From NCBI GenBank assembly GCA_018241865.1, contig JAFECY010000131.1, positions 1 to 25,769 on the forward strand: DNA of 25,769 bases, given 5' to 3'. This DNA comes from Pseudomonadota bacterium (lineage in GTDB: Bacteria > Pseudomonadota > Gammaproteobacteria > Burkholderiales > Burkholderiaceae_D). Made by a program: the position numbers and the translations under genes. Shown here piece after piece: positions 17,755-25,769 of this stretch (position 1 is the first letter of the stretch; each line of letters begins with the position of its first letter). The notes beneath the pieces are model-generated. The model ran no database searches and was not told the DNA's origin. It saw nothing but the letters and a program-made list of their open reading frames with translations.

Positions 17755-18561
17755 TTATTTCCCGCGCTTATCCACCTCAATCAACGCATACGCCGAATGG
17801 TTGTGGATCGATTCAAAGTTCTCCGCTTCCAGCGTGTAGGCGGCAATCCGTTCATCGGCATTCAACATGCCGGCCACGTCGCGCACCAAGTCTTCGACGA
17901 ATTTCGGGTTGTCGTAGGCACGTTCGGTGACGTATTTTTCGTCCGGGCGCTTGAGCAAGCCATACAGTTCGCATGAAGCTTGTTGTTCGATTCGGGCGAT
18001 CAGTTGATCGACTTGAATGTCGCCAACCAAGAGCGCGCTGACGGTGATGTGCGAGCGCTGGTTGTGCGCGCCGTAGGCGGAGATTTTTTTCGAGCAGGGG
18101 CAGAGGCTGGTGACCGGCACCAGCACCTTCAGCGTCACCTCGACTTCGCCGTTCTTGATTTCGCCGGTAAAGCCGACTTCGTAATCCATCAAGCTTTCCA
18201 CGCCGGATACCGGCGCAGTCTTGTTGATGAAGTAGGGGAAATTGACTTCGATCCGGCCTGTTTCCGCTTCCAGCAGGTGCACCATCTTGTGCAGCAGCGC
18301 GCTGAACTGGGCGACATCGAGCGGTGTGCGGTTGTCTTCCAGCAGGGCGATGAAGCGCGACATGTGCGTGCCCTTTTGGTCTTCCGGCAGTTGCACATAC
18401 ATGTTCCAGGTGCCGACCGTGGGTTGCGCATCGCCAGCCGTCCTGACCGTGACCGGATAACGCACACCCTTGACGCCGACGCGCTGGATCGCCAAGCGGC
18501 GGGTATCCGGCGTGCTCTGCACGTCGGGAATGGCGGTGAGATGTAGATCGCGCGTATTCAT
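17755..18561 (-). CDS. folE2: GTP cyclohydrolase FolE2 (type IB)
   Basis: Converts GTP to 7,8-dihydroneopterin triphosphate, the first step of folate (and queuosine) precursor synthesis. It is the metal-flexible alternative to zinc-dependent FolE. The product is 268 aa from the ATG at 18561 ([17 protein letters not shown]); GGAA nine bases upstream favours it, with the ATG at 18567 and TTG at 18576 as alternatives. Family motifs are [32 protein letters not shown], the active-site Cys region [20 protein letters not shown], and the C-terminal [13 protein letters not shown]. It lies about 50 nt downstream of dxs and is probably the last gene of that cluster, ending at the terminator at 17711-17738. 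No Zur-like operator was recognised. Confidence 0.96.
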   Translation of the reverse strand: MNTRDLHLTAIPDVQSTPDTRRLAIQRVGVKGVRYPVTVRTAGDAQPTVGTWNMYVQLPEDQKGTHMSRFIALLEDNRTPLDVAQFSALLHKMVHLLEAETGRIEVNFPYFINKTAPVSGVESLMDYEVGFTGEIKNGEVEVTLKVLVPVTSLCPCSKKISAYGAHNQRSHITVSALLVGDIQVDQLIARIEQQASCELYGLLKRPDEKYVTERAYDNPKFVEDLVRDVAGMLNADERIAAYTLEAENFESIHNHSAYALIEVDKRGK

Positions 18562-18612
18562 GACCATATTTTCCAAGATGCGGCTGCCCGCATCGGCAGT
18601 CGCGATAAGCTG

Positions 18613-20481
18613 TTAATTGTTGTTGACGACCAAGCGCGGTTCGCCTTTGCCGAAGCGCTTGCTGATCGATGCCGCGATGCCGGCGGCATCCAGACCGCAC
18701 ATGGCGAGCAATTGTGCGGCGTCGCCATGATCGATAAATTTATCCGGCAAGCCCAAGTTCAAGAGCGGCTTGACGATGCCGGCTTCGGCCAGCGCTTCCG
18801 CCACCGCCGCGCCCGCGCCGCCCATCAGGCAACCCTCTTCGACAGTAACCAGTGCATCGTGGCTGTGCGCCAGTTCCTTGACCAGTTCGATATCGAGCGG
18901 CTTGATGAAACGCATATTGGCCACTGTCGCGCCCAATTCTTTGCCGGCCGCGATGCTGGGCGCGAGCATGGTGCCGAAAGCCAGAATCGCGATGCCTTTG
19001 CCAGTCTGCACCACCGCCCCCTTACCGAGCGGGAGAACGTCGAGCGACGTATCCACCGCCGCGCCGACGCCCGCGCCGCGCGGGTAGCGCACGGCTGCAG
19101 GGCCATTATATTGGAAAGCCGTGGAGAGCATCTGACGGCACTCTTGCTCGTCGGATGCTGCCATCACCACCATATTGGGGATGCAGCGCAGATAAGCAAG
19201 ATCGTAATTGCCGGCATGGGTCGCGCCGTCCGCGCCCACCAAGCCGGCGCGATCGAGGGCAAAGGTCACGTCCAGATTCTGCAGGGCGACGTCGTGAATC
19301 AACTGGTCGTAGCCGCGCTGCAGGAAAGTGGAGTAAATGGCCACTACCGGCTTCAAGCCTTCACAGGCTAGGCCGGCGGCAAAGGTTACAGCATGTTGCT
19401 CGGCGATACCGACATCGTAATAGCGGTCGGGGAAGCGTTGCTCGAATTGCACCATGCCGGAACCTTCGCGCATCGCCGGGGTGATGCCGATCAAGCGCTT
19501 ATCGGCCGCCGCTTGGTCGCACAACCAGTCGCCGAAGACTTGCGTATACGTCACTTTGGACGCCGTGGCCGGCTTGATGCCTTCGGCCGGGTTGAACTTG
19601 CCGGGGCCGTGGTACAGCACCGGATCGGCCTCGGCCGGCTTGTAACCCTGACCTTTCTTGGTGACGACGTGCAGGAATTGCGGGCCTTTCAAATTCCTCA
19701 GATTCTGCAAAGTCGGAATCAGCGATTCGAGATCGTGGCCGTCGATCGGGCCGACATAATTGAAGCCGAATTCCTCGAACATGGTGGCTGGGACGATCAT
19801 GCCCTTGGCGTGTTCCTCGAAGCGACGCGCCAGTTCCAGCATCGGCGCCGGCAGCACCGACTTGCCGACATTCTTGGCGGCGGCGTAGAACTTGCCCGAC
19901 ATCAGCCGCGCCAAGTAGCGGTTCAGCGCGCCGACCGGCGGCGAGATCGACATGTCGTTGTCGTTCAGGATCACCAGCAGATTGATGTCCTCATACACCC
20001 CGGCATTGTTCATGGCCTCGAAAACCATGCCGGCGGTCATCGCGCCGTCGCCGATCACCGCGATGGCGTGGCGCTGCTCGCCCTTGGTTTTGGCGGCCAA
20101 TGCCATGCCGAGCGCGGCGGAAATCGAGGTCGAAGAATGGGCGGTGCCAAAAGTGTCGTAAGTGCTTTCGTCCCGGCGCGGGAAACCCGAGATGCCGTTC
20201 AACTGGCGCAACGTGCCCATGCGGTCGCGGCGGCCGGTCAAGATTTTGTGCGGATAAGTTTGATGCCCGACATCCCAGACGATGCGGTCTTCCGGCGTAT
20301 TGAACACGTAATGCAGCGCGATGGTCAGCTCGACCGTGCCGAGATTGGACGACAAGTGGCCGCCGGTTTTGGAAACGGAATCGAGCACGAAGGCGCGCAA
20401 CTCGTCGGCCAGCGGTTTAAGCTCGGTACGCTGGAGCGCGCGCAGATCGGCCGGGCTATCGATTTTGTTCAGCAAGTCCAT
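18613..20481 (-). CDS. dxs: 1-deoxy-D-xylulose-5-phosphate synthase
   Basis: Thiamin diphosphate enzyme that condenses pyruvate and glyceraldehyde-3-phosphate, the entry step of the MEP isoprenoid pathway. The open frame reaches a TTG at 20499, but the ATG at 20481 ([20 protein letters not shown]) matches where homologues begin and gives 622 aa. Motifs are [39 protein letters not shown], the TPP-binding [26 protein letters not shown], and the transketolase pyrimidine-domain [17 protein letters not shown] and [15 protein letters not shown]. It begins 25 nt after the ispA stop, in the order xseB-ispA-dxs known from many proteobacteria. It supplies C5 units for the adjacent prenyl synthase and ultimately for UbiA. 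Confidence 0.97.
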   Translation of the reverse strand: MDLLNKIDSPADLRALQRTELKPLADELRAFVLDSVSKTGGHLSSNLGTVELTIALHYVFNTPEDRIVWDVGHQTYPHKILTGRRDRMGTLRQLNGISGFPRRDESTYDTFGTAHSSTSISAALGMALAAKTKGEQRHAIAVIGDGAMTAGMVFEAMNNAGVYEDINLLVILNDNDMSISPPVGALNRYLARLMSGKFYAAAKNVGKSVLPAPMLELARRFEEHAKGMIVPATMFEEFGFNYVGPIDGHDLESLIPTLQNLRNLKGPQFLHVVTKKGQGYKPAEADPVLYHGPGKFNPAEGIKPATASKVTYTQVFGDWLCDQAAADKRLIGITPAMREGSGMVQFEQRFPDRYYDVGIAEQHAVTFAAGLACEGLKPVVAIYSTFLQRGYDQLIHDVALQNLDVTFALDRAGLVGADGATHAGNYDLAYLRCIPNMVVMAASDEQECRQMLSTAFQYNGPAAVRYPRGAGVGAAVDTSLDVLPLGKGAVVQTGKGIAILAFGTMLAPSIAAGKELGATVANMRFIKPLDIELVKELAHSHDALVTVEEGCLMGGAGAAVAEALAEAGIVKPLLNLGLPDKFIDHGDAAQLLAMCGLDAAGIAASISKRFGKGEPRLVVNNN

Positions 20482-20506
20482 AGGCGTCGAGGAAAGCAAT
20501 TCGTTA

Positions 20507-21412
20507 TCAGTGTTGTCTTTGTACGATCAAGTCGGCCAATTCGCGCAAGCGCTGCGCTTGATCGCCGTAGGGAACCAATGCCGCATGGGCGTCTTGACGC
20601 AATTTTTCCGCCAGCGCACGCGATTCAGCCAGACCGAGTATCGACACATAAGTCGGCTTGTTGTCGGCGGCATCCTTGCCGGCGGTCTTGCCCAGCACGG
20701 CGGAATCGGCGGTGGCGTCGAGCACGTCATCGACCACCTGAAAGGCCAAGCCGACCGCCTTCGCGTAAGCATCCAGCGCTGCCGTGTCGGCGACCGTCAA
20801 TGCCTTGCCGCACCACGCGCCGAGCAGCACCGCCGCACGCAGCAATGCGCCGGTTTTCAGGCGATGCATTTGTTCCAGTTCGGCCAGCGACAGGTTCAAT
20901 CCAACGCTAGCCAAGTCGATCGCCTGACCGCCGCACATGCCGAGCGAGCCGGATGCTTCGGCCAGCAGTCGCAGCATCGCCAGCTTGCGCGATGCCTGAC
21001 CTTCCCCTTCGTCCTCACCTTCCGCCAGCACCATAAAAGCTTGCGCTTGCAAGGCGTCGCCGACCAGCAAAGCGGTGGCTTCATCGTAGTGCACATGCAC
21101 GGTCGGCTTGCCGCGCCGTAGCGCATCGTCGTCCATGCAAGGCATGTCGTCGTGCACCAGCGAGTAAGCATGGATCATCTCGACCGCCGCCGCCGCCCGC
21201 GTCACGTGCGCCGGATCGGCGGCGAACAGTTCACCGGCGGCGAATGCCAGCAACGGCCGCACGCGCTTGCCGCCATCGAGCACGGCATAACGCATGGCGG
21301 CATGCAGCTTGGCCGGAGCGATCTGTTCCGCCGGCAGGAAAGTTTCCAAGCCGCGCTCGATCGTTGTCTGCACCGACTGCATCCAGTCGCTGAAAGCCGG
21401 GCGCGCACTCAT
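20507..21412 (-). CDS. ispA: (2E,6E)-farnesyl diphosphate synthase
   Basis: Condenses isopentenyl and dimethylallyl diphosphates to geranyl and farnesyl diphosphate. The product is 301 aa with the first Asp-rich motif DDMPCMDDD (residues 88-96) and the second DDVLD (228-232), plus the substrate-binding [17 protein letters not shown] and [15 protein letters not shown]. The short two-residue insert in the first motif (DDxxxxD) is typical of bacterial FPP synthases. Its ATG at 21412 overlaps the xseB stop by 4 nt, giving tight coupling. dxs follows 25 nt downstream. Prenyl chain-length alternatives such as geranylgeranyl synthase cannot be fully excluded, but context strongly favours IspA. Confidence 0.95.
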   Translation of the reverse strand: MSARPAFSDWMQSVQTTIERGLETFLPAEQIAPAKLHAAMRYAVLDGGKRVRPLLAFAAGELFAADPAHVTRAAAAVEMIHAYSLVHDDMPCMDDDALRRGKPTVHVHYDEATALLVGDALQAQAFMVLAEGEDEGEGQASRKLAMLRLLAEASGSLGMCGGQAIDLASVGLNLSLAELEQMHRLKTGALLRAAVLLGAWCGKALTVADTAALDAYAKAVGLAFQVVDDVLDATADSAVLGKTAGKDAADNKPTYVSILGLAESRALAEKLRQDAHAALVPYGDQAQRLRELADLIVQRQH

Positions 21413-21663
21413 ACTTCGTCCTCGTCGGCAGCATCAACGGCGAAGGGTTTCAGCATGTCGCCCTCCAGCGCTTTGACTTGATTTTCCACCTTGTCCAGTT
21501 GGGCGGCACAATACTTCACCAGTTCGGAACCGCGCTGATAAGCGGCGACCGAGGTTTCCAGCGGCAATTCGCCTGCTTCCATTTGCGCGACCAGTTGTTC
21601 CAGCTCGGCCAAAGCTTGCTCGAACGAGGTGGGCGCAGCGGCCGTTGCGGATTTCTTGGTCAT
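21409..21663 (-). CDS. xseB: Exodeoxyribonuclease VII small subunit
   Basis: Small helical subunit that binds XseA to form exonuclease VII, which degrades single-stranded DNA. The product is 84 aa from the ATG at 21663 (MTKKSATAAAPTSFEQALAE); a TTG three codons upstream is possible. The family core is present: SFEQALAELEQLVAQMEAGE, LPLETSVAAYQRGSELVKYC and LDKVENQVKALEG. It is first in the xseB-ispA-dxs-folE2 cluster and overlaps ispA by 4 nt. No strong Shine-Dalgarno is visible. An extended -10 lies about 29 nt upstream, at the foot of a terminator hairpin. Confidence 0.95.
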   Translation of the reverse strand: MTKKSATAAAPTSFEQALAELEQLVAQMEAGELPLETSVAAYQRGSELVKYCAAQLDKVENQVKALEGDMLKPFAVDAADEDEV

Positions 21664-21691
21664 GACGGGCAAAAATGTGGGCTAGCCCGCT

Positions 21692-21700
21692 ATTCTAGCA
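21692..21700 (-). promoter_or_regulatory. Extended -10 promoter element for xseB
   Basis: On the minus strand TGCTAGAAT (TGn plus TAGAAT, 5/6 to consensus) lies 28 nt upstream of the xseB ATG. The -35 position falls inside the upstream hairpin terminator and has no good match, so promoter activity would rely on the extended -10. Confidence 0.4.
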
Positions 21701-21737
21701 AAACGGCCCTTGCCGGGCGTCGCCGGAAGGGCCGTTT
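21701..21737 (-). terminator. Intrinsic terminator after the M48 peptidase gene
   Basis: The arms AAACGGCCCTT (21701-21711) and AAGGGCCGTTT (21727-21737) are perfectly complementary, with a small inner CCGG/CCGG stem. Read on the minus strand it ends in TTTT, 24 nt beyond the M48 gene stop. It separates that operon from xseB. Confidence 0.8.
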
Positions 21738-21760
21738 AGGCAATTCGGTGAGCGTCGGCT

Positions 21761-22663
21761 TTAACGGAATTCCCGCAGACGGTCTTTGACCAATTTGCCT
21801 TGCACGTGAGGCAGTGCATCGAATTTGGCATCCATCAGCTTATCGAGCTCTTCGAGACGCGAAGCCGGGGTCGGGTGAGTGGCAAACATCAGCGAGAAGC
21901 TGGCGTCGTTGCCGCTTTGCCCTTCCAGCATTTGCAAGGCCGACGGCAAACCGAAGGGGTCGTAACCGGCACGCGCAGCCAGCACGACGCCGATGCGATC
22001 GGCTTCGTATTCATCGCTTTTGCTCAAGCCGCTGCCGAACACGTTCAATATGCCGTTTTTGACGAATTCATTGACTTGAGGATTTCCGCCGGCCTTGGCG
22101 CTGACCACCTCGCCCAAGATGGCAAGACCCGCACCTTTCCGCACCGCGTTCAAGTGATGCTTCTTGAGCACATGGCCGATTTCATGGCCTAACACGCCAG
22201 CCAATTCCGCTTCGCTCCCCATGCGCTGCAACAAACCCTTGGTAACAAAAATATAGCCGCCCGGCGTGGCGAAGGCGTTGTAGCCGGTATCGTCCAGCAC
22301 ACCGAAGGTCCACGGCAAATCCGGCCGTTCGGTTTGCGATGCAATCCAGCGTCCTAGCGTGTTGACGTAGCGTTGCGCGCCGGGGTTGTTCCAAAGAGGC
22401 TTGGCGCCCAACAGGCTGGACGCAAATTGCTGACCGATGGCGATTTCTTCCTGCTCGCTCGGCTCTTTGAGTGCCTTGCCGACGTTTCCGGCAATGCTAG
22501 CGGCTCTGTCGAGATTGCTGCCGCCGCTACTGCCACTGGTGCTACCGCCGCCACCTAACAATCCCTTCAAAAGCGACGGCACATCTTGTGCAAGCACTGC
22601 ACCGGACGTGAAGATGAGGCCGGCGGCAAGTGCATAACGACCATAACGTGCGAGAGCTTTCAT
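21761..22663 (-). CDS. Periplasmic M48 family zinc metalloprotease
   Basis: Secreted zinc endopeptidase of 300 aa. The signal peptide MKALARYGRYALAAGLIFTS ends in GAVLA with cleavage before QDVPSLL. A Gly/Ser-rich linker (about 36-50) follows. The catalytic motif is HEIGH (160-164) in LAGVLGHEIGHVLKKHH, with the third zinc ligand expected at Glu218 in KSDEYEADRIG. ATPGGYIFVTKGLL is the typical upstream strand of the family. There is no TPR domain, so it is shorter than BepA and nearer LoiP/YcaL-type quality-control proteases in layout. It lies 1 nt after the SH3-like gene and is third in the operon. Substrate is unknown; envelope protein quality control is inferred from the family. Confidence 0.9.
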   Translation of the reverse strand: MKALARYGRYALAAGLIFTSGAVLAQDVPSLLKGLLGGGGSTSGSSGGSNLDRAASIAGNVGKALKEPSEQEEIAIGQQFASSLLGAKPLWNNPGAQRYVNTLGRWIASQTERPDLPWTFGVLDDTGYNAFATPGGYIFVTKGLLQRMGSEAELAGVLGHEIGHVLKKHHLNAVRKGAGLAILGEVVSAKAGGNPQVNEFVKNGILNVFGSGLSKSDEYEADRIGVVLAARAGYDPFGLPSALQMLEGQSGNDASFSLMFATHPTPASRLEELDKLMDAKFDALPHVQGKLVKDRLREFR

Positions 22664-22664
22664 G

Positions 22665-23228
22665 TCACATCCCCATCATTCCCGGCGTGGTGCCGTTATT
22701 GTTGTTATTGCTGTCGCCGCCACTGCCACCACCGACGAAGCTGTCCGGGAGATAGTCAACATGATTGGCGGATAGTTTGGTGCGCTGGGCGAAAGCGCGG
22801 CCGGCTTCTTTGCTGACCGCATATCGTTGCATTTTCAGGAACTCATTCGGATTCGGTTGCGCGCGCGCTAGGTCTTCCTTGGTCAAACCTTTCACGCCCG
22901 TCGTCTCCGTGCCGGAATTGGATGTGCGACCGGCGTTCAGCAAACTACTCATGCCACTGGCGAACGATCCCGAACTGGATGCTGTTCCGGCGGATTCCGG
23001 CTTCAGGCTAAACATGCGTACCCAGCCTTTGCCGGCAGAGGTTTTCACCTCACTCCAAGCACCAACTTTGCGCAGGATATCAACCTTGGTATTTTCGGGA
23101 AGAGAAGCGACCTTGGCGGCATCGGACTGGGCTTGCGCCATCAAGTCCGTTGCGCTTTTAGTCAGGGCTGATTCAGCATGGGCAAGACTTGCCCCCAGCA
23201 GAAGCAGCGCGCAGGCATAAGCTTTCAT
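22665..23228 (-). CDS. Periplasmic SH3-like domain protein, function unknown
   Basis: A 187-aa protein with the signal peptide MKAYACALLLLGASLAHA, cleaved before ESAL. Residues about 22-78 look like a bacterial SH3 domain (VASLPENTKVDILRKVGAWS, VKTSAGKGWVRMFSLKP), the kind that often binds cell-wall peptides or partner proteins. The middle is Ser/Gly-rich. A conserved-looking segment LTKEDLARAQPNPNEFLKMQ then AGRAFAQRTKLSANHVDYL precedes a low-complexity tail with five consecutive Asn and a Met-rich end. The start overlaps the cyclase stop by 4 nt, and the M48 gene starts 1 nt after its stop, so the three genes form one unit. No specific function can be assigned. Confidence 0.85.
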   Translation of the reverse strand: MKAYACALLLLGASLAHAESALTKSATDLMAQAQSDAAKVASLPENTKVDILRKVGAWSEVKTSAGKGWVRMFSLKPESAGTASSSGSFASGMSSLLNAGRTSNSGTETTGVKGLTKEDLARAQPNPNEFLKMQRYAVSKEAGRAFAQRTKLSANHVDYLPDSFVGGGSGGDSNNNNNGTTPGMMGM

Positions 23229-25108
23229 GTGGCTTTCCTTATCGGCTCGAATAATTCTACTTCCGCGACGCGTCCCTTGACGGCAAAGGAGCCTTTCGCC
23301 TCGAAACGCATGTCATCGGAAGACTGGCAAAGCTGCATGGTTTCGCGCGTAACCAGCACGCGCGCGATGCCCTTGGTCAAACCTTCCACCCGGCTGGCGA
23401 GATTGACGGTATCGCCGATGGCCGTGTAATCAAGTTTCTTCTGGGCACCGATGAAGCCTACCACAGCAGGTCCCGAGTGTACACCGATGCCCACGTCGAA
23501 ATCGAGCGTGTTGCCCTGCTCGGCTTCCAGCTCTTTCTTGAAATCGAGCAATACCTGCTGCATCTCCAACGCCGCCGCCACCGCGTTGTCGGCATGACGC
23601 GCATCTTCCACCGGCGCACCCCAGAAAGCCATGATGCAATCGCCGATAAATTTGTCGAGCGTGCCGCCGTGGCGGAACACCACTTCGACTTGACGATCGA
23701 AATAGCGATTGAGCAGTGTCACGATTTCATGCGGCTGACGCGATTCCGATAAGGTGGTGAAACCGCGAATGTCGGAAAACAGCACCGTGACCTCCGACGT
23801 CTTGCCCGACATGCTTTCCACGGTTTGCCCGTGCTCGACAATCTGCCGCACCACGTTGGGATTGAGAAAGCGGCCAAACAACGACACCGCTTGCTCGCGC
23901 GAGCGGCGTTCGCGCAGATAACCGCCAACCGCCGCCGTCAAATACCAAGCCCAAGCAAAGGCCAGCGGCGTCACTACCGGCAGCAAACGATTGCCCGCCA
24001 GCGCGGCATCGGCCAGCGCCAAACTCGCCATCGTCAGCAACGCCAATCCGATACCGATCAGCATCGGATTCATGCGGTGGGTGAATGCCCAAGCCAACAG
24101 CGCAATCAAGGCTAGGCCAAACAGAAAAGGCAGCAGCGGCGACACGGTGCGCACGTTGTTGCCGTTTTTCAGATTGTCGATGGCGGTGGCGAGAATATCG
24201 ACGCCGGGCGTGCCCGAGCCGAGCGGGCTCAGGTGATGGTCGAAGGCGCTGGTGGCGGAGGAGCCGATCACGATGATCTTGTTGCGGAACAAATTCTCCA
24301 TCTGCTTGACATCATCGGCATGCAAAGGCTGCCGTTCCGTCAGCAATTTATACAAATCGCCATAAGGCAAATGTTGATGCAACTTGCTAGACCAGCGCAG
24401 TAAGAAATCATCGCCGGGCGGCAGCGCCATGCCAAGATCACTGACCACACGCGCCGGCATCGACGGTAGTTTCCAGCCATGTACTTCGGTGTACAAGCGG
24501 TTGCGCCGCAAGCGGCCATCGTCATCTTTGTCGGCGTTAATCAAACCCAAGCGCCAACCTGCCGGCGCGATCGCTTCCGGCAACTGGATCGCCACCGTGG
24601 CTGGATCGCTGGCGTTACCAGTCAGATGCAATGCTGTCGTCAGACTCGCCAACCTGACGCCCTTGCCATCCAGCTCCGCCGGCAGCCGGGTTGCCGGCAA
24701 ATAGACGTAAGGCAGCGCCTGCACCACCTCGGACAAACGCGCATCGCTTTTCGGCTGACGCATGTCGTGCTCGGTGAACGCCAGATCGAACACCACGGCG
24801 CGCGGTGCGAACTGACTCAGAATTTCCAGCAGGTCGGCGTGGATTTCGCGCCGCCACGCCCACAGCCCGGCGATTTCCTGCATCGCCACCATGCTGCGGT
24901 CGTCAATATCGATCACCACGATGTCGGGGTCGGGCTGCTGCTCAGCCGCATGTCGGCGCTGGTACACATCGCCCAGCCGCGCTTCAGTGTTCTGCAAGGC
25001 ATGCAGGCCGAATAGCTCCGCCGCCAACGCCAGCGCGAACAGCAAAGCCATGACGATATGCCAGCGCCCGGATGAGCGGCCGATTGATTTGAACAAAGAT
25101 CGCAACAT
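23225..25108 (-). CDS. CHASE2-domain class III adenylate cyclase
   Basis: Membrane-bound receptor cyclase of 627 aa, starting MLRSLFKSIGRSSGRWHIVM with GAGG upstream. Layout: one N-terminal transmembrane segment (about 17-37), an extracytoplasmic CHASE2 sensor (about 40-320; PDIVVIDIDDRSM, FRNKIIVIGSSATSAFD), three further membrane helices (about 323-400), then a cytoplasmic cyclase domain (about 435-627). Metal-binding Asp446 (LFSDIRGFT) and Asp490 (DKFIGDCIMAFWG) are present. The purine-selecting pair is Lys486 and Thr562 (YTAIGDTVNLASR), with transition-state Asn569 and Arg573. A Lys/Thr pair marks class IIIb adenylate, not guanylate, cyclases. All catalytic residues are intact. It is the first gene of a cyclase-SH3-M48 operon. 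Confidence 0.93.
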   Translation of the reverse strand: MLRSLFKSIGRSSGRWHIVMALLFALALAAELFGLHALQNTEARLGDVYQRRHAAEQQPDPDIVVIDIDDRSMVAMQEIAGLWAWRREIHADLLEILSQFAPRAVVFDLAFTEHDMRQPKSDARLSEVVQALPYVYLPATRLPAELDGKGVRLASLTTALHLTGNASDPATVAIQLPEAIAPAGWRLGLINADKDDDGRLRRNRLYTEVHGWKLPSMPARVVSDLGMALPPGDDFLLRWSSKLHQHLPYGDLYKLLTERQPLHADDVKQMENLFRNKIIVIGSSATSAFDHHLSPLGSGTPGVDILATAIDNLKNGNNVRTVSPLLPFLFGLALIALLAWAFTHRMNPMLIGIGLALLTMASLALADAALAGNRLLPVVTPLAFAWAWYLTAAVGGYLRERRSREQAVSLFGRFLNPNVVRQIVEHGQTVESMSGKTSEVTVLFSDIRGFTTLSESRQPHEIVTLLNRYFDRQVEVVFRHGGTLDKFIGDCIMAFWGAPVEDARHADNAVAAALEMQQVLLDFKKELEAEQGNTLDFDVGIGVHSGPAVVGFIGAQKKLDYTAIGDTVNLASRVEGLTKGIARVLVTRETMQLCQSSDDMRFEAKGSFAVKGRVAEVELFEPIRKAT

Positions 25109-25141
25109 GCGTGAGCGCCTCGAATGACGGGATAGTCGGGC

Positions 25142-25171
25142 ATCTTAGCTGCAAGCAGCATCCCTTCGCAA
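25142..25171 (-). promoter_or_regulatory. Possible sigma70 promoter of the cyclase operon
   Basis: On the minus strand TTGCGA (25171-25166) and TAAGAT (25147-25142) are separated by 18 nt, each matching 4/6 of consensus. The -10 ends 33 nt before the cyclase ATG. Moderate evidence only. Confidence 0.3.
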
Positions 25172-25227
25172 GACGCGGAAGTAGCGGAAAAACCGAATGA
25201 AATGAAGACCTTGCATGCATTCCACCT

Positions 25228-25256
25228 ATGACAAGGGAGTGACATTTCGGTATAAT
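25228..25256 (+). promoter_or_regulatory. Near-consensus sigma70 promoter of the Rieske oxygenase gene
   Basis: ATGACA (5/6) at 25228-25233, a 17-nt spacer and a perfect TATAAT at 25251-25256. This is the best promoter in the window. Transcription would start near 25263, giving a leader of about 90 nt before the ATG. Confidence 0.75.
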
Positions 25257-25355
25257 CGCCCGTTCTGTCCAAAATTTCCGTTTCATATTGCTTGAACCTG
25301 GTTTTTGCGGATTCTTTCTCTCTTAGGTTGGTGCAAATTAATTTGGGGGGTAGGG

Positions 25356-25769
25356 ATGTCCGATCTGGCGACTTTTGCCAAACTTGCGCGCTCCGACGCG
25401 CAACTTCCGGTCAACGTCTATTTCGACGAACACCTGCTACAGCAGGAAATTCACAATCTGTTCCATCGCGGCCCGCGCTACGTCGGCCATGCATTGCTGG
25501 TGCCCGAAGTCGGCGACTTCGCCACGCTGCCGTGGGAAAACGAAGGCCGCATGCTGGTGCGTAGCCAGCAAGGCATCGAACTGATGTCCAACGTTTGCCG
25601 CCACCGGCAAGCGAAGATGTTCAATGGTCGCGGCCATGCGGACAACATCGTCTGCCCGCTGCATCGCTGGACGTACGATCTGCAAGGCGAATTGATCGGC
25701 GCGCCGCATTTCGATCACACGCCGTGCTTGCATCTCTCGAAAACCACCCTACAAAGCTGGAACGGTTTG
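25356..25769 (+). CDS. Rieske-type ring-hydroxylating oxygenase, alpha subunit (partial)
   Basis: The N-terminal 138 codons of a gene cut by the right edge. The ATG at 25356 (MSDLATFAKLARSDAQLPVN) follows a purine-rich GGGGGGTAGGG. The Rieske [2Fe-2S] ligands are present: Cys81-x-His83 in NVCRHRQAKM and Cys100-x2-His103 in IVCPLHRWTYD. The spacing and the following GELIGAPHFD fit the alpha subunit of aromatic ring-hydroxylating or related Rieske non-heme iron oxygenases. The catalytic iron domain lies outside the window, so the substrate cannot be judged. It diverges from the cyclase operon. Confidence 0.9.
   Translation, partial: MSDLATFAKLARSDAQLPVNVYFDEHLLQQEIHNLFHRGPRYVGHALLVPEVGDFATLPWENEGRMLVRSQQGIELMSNVCRHRQAKMFNGRGHADNIVCPLHRWTYDLQGELIGAPHFDHTPCLHLSKTTLQSWNGL

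Noticed and set aside
19393..20910. 505-residue plus-strand open frame
   Set aside because: It lies antisense to dxs and ispA, both complete and strongly conserved; low-complexity His/Arg/Gln-rich translation is typical of a GC-rich shadow frame.

Overview
The window reads as chromosomal DNA of a Gram-negative betaproteobacterium of order Burkholderiales, most likely Oxalobacteraceae (Herminiimonas/Janthinobacterium/Massilia relatives). This is inferred from the GC-rich coding sequence, from gene orders typical of that group (queA-tgt, yggS-proC beside pilT-pilU, xseB-ispA-dxs) and from protein wording; no database search was possible. Most of the window is housekeeping DNA; the accessory part lies at about 12.2-17.7 kb.

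Left part (1-11.5 kb): a queA-tgt operon (minus strand, tgt cut by the window edge) diverges from recG. A short spacer with two repeat-like elements precedes oxyR and ubiA, which nearly abut. proC and yggS run the other way as a yggS-proC unit that converges on ubiA with no spacer. pilT, pilU and a thiol-peroxidase-type glutathione peroxidase follow on the plus strand, with gpx starting inside the pilU stop. An lrgA-lrgB pair faces them on the minus strand.

Middle (11.6-17.7 kb): a PduO-type cobalamin adenosyltransferase gene, then the most interesting block, three closely spaced plus-strand genes. They encode (i) a secreted TPR protein with a C-terminal outer-membrane barrel resembling the Slam/DUF560 family (type XI secretion), (ii) an exported FecR-domain protein whose C-terminus resembles the TbpB-like barrels of Slam clients, and (iii) a TPR-GT41 (OGT/SPINDLY/HMW1C-like) glycosyltransferase. 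I read this as a candidate secretion plus cargo plus glycosylation cassette. It is followed by a non-coding scar holding two truncated gene remnants back to back, then a strong bidirectional terminator.

Right part (17.7-25.8 kb): a minus-strand cluster xseB-ispA-dxs-folE2 (exonuclease VII small subunit, isoprenoid precursor synthesis, GTP cyclohydrolase IB). Next is a tightly coupled minus-strand operon of a CHASE2-adenylate cyclase, a periplasmic SH3-like protein and a periplasmic M48 metalloprotease, ended by a hairpin terminator. A divergent Rieske oxygenase gene with a near-consensus sigma70 promoter runs off the right edge. I saw no tRNA or rRNA genes, CRISPR arrays, intact insertion sequences or prophage genes.
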